From NCBI GenBank assembly GCA_900552605.1, contig USAR01000100.1, forward strand, positions 1 through 5,800: a stretch of DNA of 5,800 bases. Direction: 5' to 3'. The translations under genes were made by a program, and so were the position numbers. The stretch is from an uncultured Oscillospiraceae bacterium (GTDB lineage Bacteria > Bacillota > Clostridia > Oscillospirales > Acutalibacteraceae). Positions 1 through 4,316 of the stretch are shown piece after piece. The notes beneath the pieces were generated by a model. It saw only the letters and a program-made list of their open reading frames with translations, was not told where the DNA came from and searched no databases. How positions within the stretch are numbered: position 1 is the stretch's first letter; each line of letters begins with the position of its first letter.

Positions 1-110
1 GGGTTATGGAAGGACCTACTCATCACTATGCGCTCGGCATCGGTCACCATGCCGACACCATTAAAAAGATTGCCGACATTCTCGGCATTGAAGCGGTTAT
101 TGTAAGATAA
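1..110 (+). CDS. C-terminal fragment, probable L-fucose/L-arabinose isomerase family protein (5' end outside window)
   Basis: An open frame enters from the left edge (first complete codon at 3) and ends at TAA 108-110. It gives about 35 residues, including EGPTHHYALGIGHHADTIKK and ending GIEAVIVR. The pattern of a His pair, a short Gly/His segment, an amphipathic helix and a final hydrophobic strand resembles the C-termini of L-fucose isomerase-like and L-arabinose isomerase-like sugar isomerases. These enzymes are cytosolic, metal-dependent aldose-ketose isomerases, and a C-terminal His contributes to the active site in parts of the family. The assignment rests on a short tail recalled by resemblance, so the exact substrate cannot be given. 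The gene converges on rpsR and its transcript probably ends at the hairpin at 136-172. It could be another sugar-metabolism enzyme with a similar tail. Confidence 0.5.
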   Translation, partial: VMEGPTHHYALGIGHHADTIKKIADILGIEAVIVR

Positions 111-135
111 AGCTTGCATGAAAGAACAATAAAAA

Positions 136-172
136 AAGCCTTAAGCAAACCGATAAGGTTTGCTTAAGGCTT
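136..172. terminator. Bidirectional Rho-independent terminator between convergent genes
   Basis: A perfect 16-bp inverted repeat (136-151 against 157-172) encloses a 5-nt loop (GATAA). On the plus strand the stem is followed by AATTTTTC, which suits the isomerase-like gene ending at 110. On the minus strand the reverse complement of the A run at 131-137 puts an uninterrupted T tract directly after the stem's GC base pairs, 19 bases past the rpsR stop. The hairpin can therefore end transcription from both sides. The minus-strand U tract is the better one. Confidence 0.92.
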
Positions 173-190
173 AATTTTTCTTTGAAACAA

Positions 191-430
191 TCAGTCTGAT
201 ACGTAAGGCAACAGAGCAACAAAGCGAGCACGCTTAATTGCAACTGTAAGCTCGCGCTGGTGAGCGGCACAAGTACCTGTAACGCGGCGTGGAAGAATCT
301 TTGCGCGCTCGGAAATAAACTTGCGCAGACGAGCTACATCCTTATAATCAATAGTCTCAACACGATCAACGCAAAAATGGCAAACTTTTTTTCTGCCCTT
401 GCGACGTGCGGGTCTATCCATCTTTTCCAT
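191..430 (-). CDS. rpsR: 30S ribosomal protein bS18, zinc-binding (C+) form
   Basis: This 79-residue protein has the full S18 pattern: a basic N-terminus ([10 protein letters not shown]), the [19 protein letters not shown] core, the [13 protein letters not shown] segment and the [14 protein letters not shown]-terminus. S18 pairs with S6 on the platform of the small subunit, next to 16S rRNA helices 22-23. C17, C20, C54 and H57 form the CxxC...CxxH metal site of C+ S18 proteins, whereas E. coli S18 lacks the second half of this site. The ATG at 430 is preceded by AGGAGG (446-441) at 10-nt spacing. Met4 would leave about 19 nt and is less likely. It is the last gene of rpsF-ssb-rpsR, 55 nt after ssb, and is followed by the strong terminator at 136-172. 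Confidence 0.98.
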   Translation of the reverse strand: MEKMDRPARRKGRKKVCHFCVDRVETIDYKDVARLRKFISERAKILPRRVTGTCAAHQRELTVAIKRARFVALLPYVSD

Positions 431-459
431 AGCTTAAAAGCCTCCTATTCTCACAAAAT

Positions 460-481
460 GCCGTTTAAAAATTCAAGCGGC
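460..481 (-). other. Weak hairpin in the ssb-rpsR gap
   Basis: GCCG and CGGC arms at 481-478 and 463-460 can pair on the minus-strand transcript. Two more A-U pairs are possible after a C/A mismatch, around an A/U-rich loop. A short U run (ATTTTG) follows, before the rpsR ribosome binding site. The hairpin could slightly attenuate rpsR or act as an mRNA processing or stability element. The stem is too weak to call a terminator, and it may be chance. Confidence 0.2.
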
Positions 482-485
482 TGAA

Positions 486-914
486 TCAGAACGGCAGCTC
501 ATCGTCACCCGGCAGTGATGAAAAATCATCGGCTGCGGTATTTGAAAACGACGGTGCGGGAGCCGCTTGCTCCTGTCTTGGGGGAGCTGCTGAAGCGTCG
601 CGCTTTTCGGCAAAGTGAACGCGGTTTGCAACAACCTCGAAAGCGGTTCTGTTATTGCCGTCTTTATCGGTGTATTTACGCGTTTGAATGGAGCCTTCCA
701 CGGCAACGAGCTGACCCTTTTTAAACCACTTTGAAACAAACTCGGCATTGCTTCTCCAAGCAACAATATTTATAAAATCGGTTTGTCTTTCCTCACCGCT
801 TCTGTATGGTCTTTCAACAGCCAAAGAAAAGCTGGTAACAGGAAGATTTGAGTTTGTATAGCGCAGTTCGGGATCGGCTGTAAGCCTGCCCATTAAAATT
901 GCAGAGTTAAGCAT
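486..914 (-). CDS. ssb: Single-stranded DNA-binding protein SSB
   Basis: This 142-residue SSB coats single-stranded DNA during replication, repair and recombination and recruits partner enzymes through its C-terminal tip. Residues 1 to about 104 are the OB fold, beginning MLNSAILMGRLTADPELRYT and continuing through TDFINIVAWRSNAEFVSKWF and the VAVEGSIQTRKYTD strand. A low-complexity linker rich in Ala, Pro and Gln follows at about 105-133. The protein ends in the acidic interaction tip DDELPF (137-142). The ATG at 914 is preceded by AGGAG (927-923) at 8-nt spacing. It lies 27 nt after rpsF and 55 nt before rpsR in the usual Firmicutes operon. The intact tip suggests the housekeeping SSB, not a phage or plasmid copy. 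Confidence 0.98.
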   Translation of the reverse strand: MLNSAILMGRLTADPELRYTNSNLPVTSFSLAVERPYRSGEERQTDFINIVAWRSNAEFVSKWFKKGQLVAVEGSIQTRKYTDKDGNNRTAFEVVANRVHFAEKRDASAAPPRQEQAAPAPSFSNTAADDFSSLPGDDELPF

Positions 915-941
915 TTACGACACTCCTTGATCTTTTGAAAA

Positions 942-1223
942 TTACTTCTTTACTATCATTGTTCTTAAAATGCCGTCTGTGATCTTAGCCACACGATACA
1001 TCTCTTCGGGGAAGCTTTCAGCTGCCTCAAAACTGTAAAGAACATAGTAAGCTTCTGTCTGATAGTCGATTTCATAAGCCAAGCGTCGCTTGCCCCATGC
1101 GTCAACATTCTCGACAGTGCCGTTAGCCTCGATAAGCTGCCGGAATTTCTCCTGCAAAGCTGTTGCGGCTTCTTCGCCGTTTTTAAGTGAGAACACCATT
1201 ACGGCCTCGTATTTGGTAGTCAT
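942..1223 (-). CDS. rpsF: 30S ribosomal protein bS6
   Basis: This 93-residue protein matches the length and pattern of bacterial S6: the N-terminal strand KYEAVMVF, the central VENVDAWGKRRLAYEID strand pair, then EAYYVLYSFEA and the terminal DGILRTMIVKK. S6 forms a heterodimer with S18 on the platform of the 30S subunit and helps its assembly. The ATG at 1223 follows a very strong ribosome binding site, AAGGAGGTG (1239-1231), at 7-nt spacing. It is the first gene of rpsF-ssb-rpsR and lies downstream of the promoter at 1329-1301. In many bacteria the S6:S18 complex represses its own operon by binding the rpsF leader. The leader here is structured but does not show the expected CCG signature. 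Confidence 0.98.
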   Translation of the reverse strand: MTTKYEAVMVFSLKNGEEAATALQEKFRQLIEANGTVENVDAWGKRRLAYEIDYQTEAYYVLYSFEAAESFPEEMYRVAKITDGILRTMIVKK

Positions 1224-1230
1224 TCTGTTG

Positions 1231-1239
1231 CACCTCCTT
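1231..1239 (-). promoter_or_regulatory. Strong ribosome binding site of rpsF
   Basis: AAGGAGGTG on the minus strand is complementary to nearly the whole anti-Shine-Dalgarno region and sits 7 nt before the rpsF ATG. It fixes the start codon and fits a highly translated ribosomal protein. Confidence 0.9.
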
Positions 1240-1250
1240 ATGGTCTAATG

Positions 1251-1292
1251 GCTGCAAAATGCAGCAAGGACGTTAATTATCGTATTTTAACG
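1251..1292 (-). promoter_or_regulatory. Two-hairpin rpsF leader region (possible autoregulatory site)
   Basis: The minus-strand leader between the predicted start (about 1294) and the rpsF ribosome binding site has two inverted repeats. CGTTAA/TTAACG (1292-1287 with 1276-1271) encloses a 10-nt loop. GCTGCA/TGCAGC (1265-1260 with 1256-1251) encloses a 3-nt loop. A UGGU near the 5' end can also pair with ACCA just upstream of the ribosome binding site. rpsF leaders often carry an S6:S18-binding motif with a conserved CCG, but no CCG occurs in this leader. It may be a divergent autoregulatory structure or an unrelated fold. Confidence 0.4.
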
Positions 1293-1300
1293 CACCAAAC

Positions 1301-1329
1301 ATTATAACAGACTTTCCTTTTTAAGTCAA
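1301..1329 (-). promoter_or_regulatory. Sigma-A promoter of rpsF-ssb-rpsR
   Basis: Reading the minus strand, the -35 box TTGACT (1329-1324) and the -10 box TATAAT (1306-1301) are separated by exactly 17 nt. That is one mismatch from consensus over both boxes. Transcription should start near 1294, giving a leader of about 70 nt. The strength suits a ribosomal protein operon. Confidence 0.93.
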
Positions 1330-1351
1330 GGTCTAATTTCATCTTATTTAC

Positions 1352-1371
1352 GCCGCTCAAAACAGCGCGGC
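1352..1371 (-). terminator. Weak GC hairpin directly after the PASTA pseudokinase stop codon
   Basis: GCCGC at 1371-1367 can pair with GCGGC at 1356-1352 around a 10-nt loop, one base after the stop codon. The downstream minus-strand sequence (GTAAATAAG) has no T tract, so this is a poor intrinsic terminator. It may only stabilise the 3' end or cause partial termination. Confidence 0.25.
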
Positions 1372-1372
1372 A

Positions 1373-3517
1373 TTATTGGTTTGTATTTGCGGAGGTTGTG
1401 CTTGCAGTGCTTGAATTGTTTTGGTGATAAGTGCTTTGCGTGTCGCCCGACTCAGTTCCGCTTTCAGTGCTTGAAACAGTGCTCGAAGCAACACTCGGTG
1501 CGGAGCTTACCGGACGGGCCCCCTTACTTATATAGATCGTAACGGTAGTGCTTACCGTCGTGCCTGCGCCAGGCGTTGTGCGAATTACCCTGCCGGAAGC
1601 AATAGTGCTGTCGTATTGCTCTATTATCGTGTATGCAATTCCGCGCTTTGAAAGCAGGTTAACAGCGTCACTCTTAAGCCTGCCGCGAAGATCCGGCATT
1701 GCAGGCGGCTCGCCCTTGCTGATAGTAAGAGTCACCGTTTCCGTGTTCTTGATTTTAGTGCCTCTCGGAACGGATTGTTGTATTACAACACCCTGTTCGT
1801 AAACCTCGGAATAAGTTTCTTCAATAACAAACTGATATGCACTGTATGCGTTGCTGCCCTTTATCTCTGTGTAATAGTTCTTGCCAACAAAGCTGTCAAC
1901 AGTTATATTCTCAATTTCCTTGTAATATGAAAGCTCAACTTTGGATTCCGGTGAAACCTTTGTGCCGCCCTCGGGAGACATTGCAAAAACCGTGCCGCTG
2001 TCTTCTCCGAGCCTTGTAACCGCAACCTCGGTTATATTTTCGGGCAAGAATCCCATTTCAAGCAGCTTCATTCTGGCTTCTGTATAGGTGGTTTTTTCTC
2101 CGACAAAATCGGGCAGCGAGACCTGCTCGGGACCGAGACTTACATAAACCGCAATCTTTTCGCCTGCCTGGATCTCCACGCCGACCTTTCTCTTTTGTTT
2201 ATATACCTCGCCTCGCTTATAATCGTTTTGATACGACTTCCCTACGACCTCGGTTTCAATATCCTCAAAGCCCTGCTTTTCGTAATACTCCTCAATCTCG
2301 GCGCAGGTCATTCCTTTGAAGTCTATGATTTTTGCTACCTCGTTTTCCGCATTTATAACGTACTCGCTGCTTGTAGGCACTGCAATGGAATCACCGTTAC
2401 CCGTCACCGCGCCGAAAATTGCTTTCCAATTCTTACCGATCACAAGCGCTATTATAAGCAGCAGAACGGTTGCGGAAATTGCTGCAATGAGAACGCCGTA
2501 CTGTTTAAAGAAGGTGTTACCCTCCCCGTCTGCCTTTTCGCCCGATTTAGCCACAGCAACCTCAGGCTCTGCTATAAGACCCTCACGGAACTTCTCAATG
2601 GTTTTTGTTCTGTTTTCCGGCATAACCTGAAGAGCACCGGCGAGTGCCGACAGCACATTTTTAGGTATGCTTTCAACAAGCTTTGAGGGGATCGTCATAT
2701 TATCGCTCGAAACACGCTCAGTTGCCTCCGGCGGCGGATTTCCCACAAGTGTGCGGAAAAGCGTTGCGGCAACACCGTAAACATCTGTCCAAGGCCCCGA
2801 TTTTGCGTCAAAGCCGTATTGCTCTATTGCGGCAAATCCCGGGAAAAGGCGTGCCGAAATATCACTCCTTGCGGTTCTTGCGGCAGCAATGCAAAAGCCG
2901 GTTATTCTGACTTTTCCGTCGCGACCTACAAGCAGCGTTTCCGGACTTATTCCGCGATGAATAATATTTGCTTCGTGCAGTCTTGTAAGCACGGGCAGCA
3001 GCGGCAAAAACAGTGCTCTTGCCTGTTCCCATGTAAGCTGTCCGCCGTTTCTGAGCAAAAATTCGCGCAGTGTTATGCCGGCAACGCTGTCGGTTACATA
3101 ATAAGCAGTACCGCCGGCTTCGAAAACATCGATAACATCGAGCAAATGCGGATTGCCGTTAAGCGCCGAGAGCGACTTTGCAAGATCCAAAAAACATATA
3201 AGCGATTCATTAAAGCTGAATGAGAATTCTTTTTTAACAGCAACCGTGCCATCCTCTGAACGAGAGCAGATGTCGTTCGGAAAAAACTCTCTTATCCTTA
3301 CGGTTTTTCCGCTTTCGGCATCTTTTCCGATGTAGGTTATACCCTCTCCGCCCGAATCCAGCACTCTGCCGATGATGTATTTGTCTCCGAGCAGTGTGCG
3401 CACGGGAAGACCGTTTCCGTTGTCCGCCGATGAGTTGTCATACCCGCAAACAGGGCAAATCTGCTCTTCGCCGATCTCGCTCATACAGCCCATACAAAGA
3501 CCCTTTGAAGACTCCAT
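1373..3517 (-). CDS. Membrane-anchored zinc-ribbon/PASTA Ser/Thr kinase-like receptor, predicted pseudokinase
   Basis: This 714-residue protein has several parts. A zinc ribbon (C8, C11, C21, C24) comes first. A kinase fold follows at about 47-315: a Gly-rich loop GRVLDSGGEGITY (50-62), GFAAIEQY (227-234), GPWTDVYGVAATLF (241-254), and R303 near the end. A membrane helix lies at about 340-360. Four PASTA repeats follow at about 393-462, 464-532, 536-601 and 604-666, then a 48-residue tail with 23 Ser/Thr. This is the PrkC/StkP plan: cytosolic kinase domain, outside repeats that bind peptidoglycan fragments. However, the VAIK Lys is R76, HRD is HRG (G189), the catalytic-loop Asn is T194 and DFG is GFC (207-209). 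Phosphotransfer is therefore unlikely. The frame is intact. The ATG at 3517 follows AAGGA (3533-3529) at 11 nt, and Met9 would cut the zinc ribbon. No phosphatase gene is adjacent. It may serve as a scaffold or as an allosteric partner of an active kinase. Confidence 0.9.
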   Translation of the reverse strand: MESSKGLCMGCMSEIGEEQICPVCGYDNSSADNGNGLPVRTLLGDKYIIGRVLDSGGEGITYIGKDAESGKTVRIREFFPNDICSRSEDGTVAVKKEFSFSFNESLICFLDLAKSLSALNGNPHLLDVIDVFEAGGTAYYVTDSVAGITLREFLLRNGGQLTWEQARALFLPLLPVLTRLHEANIIHRGISPETLLVGRDGKVRITGFCIAAARTARSDISARLFPGFAAIEQYGFDAKSGPWTDVYGVAATLFRTLVGNPPPEATERVSSDNMTIPSKLVESIPKNVLSALAGALQVMPENRTKTIEKFREGLIAEPEVAVAKSGEKADGEGNTFFKQYGVLIAAISATVLLLIIALVIGKNWKAIFGAVTGNGDSIAVPTSSEYVINAENEVAKIIDFKGMTCAEIEEYYEKQGFEDIETEVVGKSYQNDYKRGEVYKQKRKVGVEIQAGEKIAVYVSLGPEQVSLPDFVGEKTTYTEARMKLLEMGFLPENITEVAVTRLGEDSGTVFAMSPEGGTKVSPESKVELSYYKEIENITVDSFVGKNYYTEIKGSNAYSAYQFVIEETYSEVYEQGVVIQQSVPRGTKIKNTETVTLTISKGEPPAMPDLRGRLKSDAVNLLSKRGIAYTIIEQYDSTIASGRVIRTTPGAGTTVSTTVTIYISKGARPVSSAPSVASSTVSSTESGTESGDTQSTYHQNNSSTASTTSANTNQ

Positions 3518-3633
3518 TGTAACACCGTTCCTTTCAAAAAGGTTTGATTTAAAACTTGCCGTGCCTTGCGGCGACGTGCTTTCAAAACGCGCGAATGCGC
3601 TTAATCCGAAACCTAAAAAGCATCTCGTTAATA
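3518..3633 (-). promoter_or_regulatory. Leader of the PASTA pseudokinase gene, about 110 nt
   Basis: The gap between the predicted start of transcription and the ATG at 3517 contains no gene. It holds a small GCGC-GAAT-GCGC palindrome (3589-3600). It also holds a possible long-range pairing of GGTTT (3613-3609) with AAACC (3545-3541), extended by ATT/AAT across an internal loop. The ribosome binding site AAGGA lies at 3533-3529. The GCGC hairpin followed by GTTTTG could alternatively be a weak terminator for the upstream nucleotidase gene. None of this matches a riboswitch that I recognise. Confidence 0.3.
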
Positions 3634-3642
3634 ATTATACCA
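3634..3642 (-). promoter_or_regulatory. Extended -10 promoter of the PASTA pseudokinase gene
   Basis: On the minus strand TGG-TATAAT (3642-3634) is a consensus -10 box with the TGn extension. No good -35 box lies 16-18 nt upstream. The perfect TTGACA at 3652-3647 is only 7 nt away and overlaps the nucleotidase stop codon, so it cannot pair with this -10. Extended -10 promoters can work without a -35. The predicted start is near 3627. Confidence 0.6.
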
Positions 3643-3648
3643 TATTTG

Positions 3649-4224
3649 TCAAGACCGCTGTTTATCAAGTGTTAGTCCGTAGCTGTCAATAAACTCTTCC
3701 ATAAACAGCTTAACCTCCGGTATATCCAATCCGTCGATTGCTTTTTTTATTGACTCTTTTGCGTCAAGAAATTCACCGTTGCCCATTTTTTCCTCTTCAA
3801 TGCATTTTATATATGCCGAAATTTTATCTGCTGCGTGCACTATTTCGGATATCTCTCCGCTTTCTTCGTAATATTTTTTATAGTCGTCCTTTAAATCTTT
3901 CGGCAAATAGCAAAGAAGTTTTTTTGCCGCTTGCTCCTCAATGCTTTTATAGGCTGTTTTCAGCTCATCATTATCATATTTAACGGGGGTTGGCATATCG
4001 CCTGTTAAAATTTCGGTTGTATCGTGGAACATAGCCTGCACGGCAGCTTGCTCGGCATCAAGGTTTTTGCCGAGTCTGCGATTGCCGAGAGTACACAGTG
4101 CATGAGCAATGAACGCCGTTTCCAAAGAATGTTCGGAAAGGTTTTCCTCGCGAGTGTTGCGCATAAGTCCCCAGCGGTTTATATACTTCATTCTTGAAAG
4201 AATTGCAAAATAATGGCTTGCCAT
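3649..4224 (-). CDS. HD-domain 5'-deoxynucleotidase, YfbR family
   Basis: This 191-residue protein closely resembles E. coli YfbR (about 199 residues), which removes phosphate from deoxynucleoside 5'-monophosphates using a divalent metal in the cytosol. Shared blocks are the N-terminal SRMKYINRWGLMRNTREENLS, with R18 and W19 in the substrate-pocket positions, then EHS (31-33), the HD pair H67-D68, EILTGDMPTPVKY (71-83), and HAADKISAYIKC (130-141) with the last metal ligand D133. The H32, H67, D68 and D133 metal set is complete, so it should be active. The ATG at 4224 follows AAGGA (4237-4233) at 8-nt spacing. It is codirectional with the PASTA gene 131 nt downstream and divergent from the YfhO-family gene. 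Its likely role is nucleotide-pool balance or salvage. Confidence 0.92.
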   Translation of the reverse strand: MASHYFAILSRMKYINRWGLMRNTREENLSEHSLETAFIAHALCTLGNRRLGKNLDAEQAAVQAMFHDTTEILTGDMPTPVKYDNDELKTAYKSIEEQAAKKLLCYLPKDLKDDYKKYYEESGEISEIVHAADKISAYIKCIEEEKMGNGEFLDAKESIKKAIDGLDIPEVKLFMEEFIDSYGLTLDKQRS

Positions 4225-4256
4225 TTTAAAATTCCTTTCGGCTTCTTAGTTATCTA

Positions 4257-4285
4257 TTGAATATTATAACAAAAAATGGTATAAT
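4257..4285 (+). promoter_or_regulatory. Promoter of the YfhO-family gene
   Basis: TTGAAT (4257-4262) and TATAAT (4280-4285) are separated by 17 nt, and the -10 box carries a TGG extension (4277-4279). Transcription should start near 4292, leaving a leader of about 25 nt. The promoter overlaps almost completely with the divergent promoter of the nucleotidase gene. Confidence 0.8.
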
Positions 4286-4290
4286 ATCAA
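4263..4290 (-). promoter_or_regulatory. Promoter of the YfbR-like nucleotidase gene
   Basis: On the minus strand TTGATA (4290-4285) and TATAAT (4268-4263) are separated by 16 nt. Transcription should start near 4256, giving a leader of about 32 nt. Its -10 box abuts the -35 box of the divergent promoter, and its -35 box shares base 4285 with the other promoter's -10 box. Confidence 0.75.
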
Positions 4291-4316
4291 TAATTATTTT
4301 TTGAGGGAGAAAAGCT

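Noticed and set aside
473..766. Minus-strand and plus-strand frames overlapping ssb (473-766 and 515-724)
   Set aside because: ssb is unambiguous in its own frame down to DDELPF. These frames are overlaps without family features.
1242..1337. GGTCTAAT occurring twice around the rpsF promoter (about 1242-1249 and 1330-1337)
   Set aside because: An 8-base match with one copy inside and one outside the transcript, no symmetry, and no fixed phasing to the promoter; chance is sufficient.
2195..3223. Long plus-strand open frames within 2195-2686, 2316-2630 and 2819-3223
   Set aside because: They lie antisense inside the PASTA gene, have unnatural composition and no ribosome binding site of note, and overlap each other in different frames. 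They are shadows of the real gene.
1373..3517. Calling the PASTA protein an active PrkC/StkP Ser/Thr kinase
   Set aside because: The domain order fits, but the ATP-binding Lys, the HRD Asp, the catalytic Asn and the DFG Asp are all replaced. It also lacks the usual neighbouring PP2C phosphatase gene.
3647..3652. TTGACA as the -35 box of the pseudokinase promoter
   Set aside because: Spacing to TATAAT is only 7 nt, and the hexamer 16-18 nt downstream of TTGACA has no -10 character.
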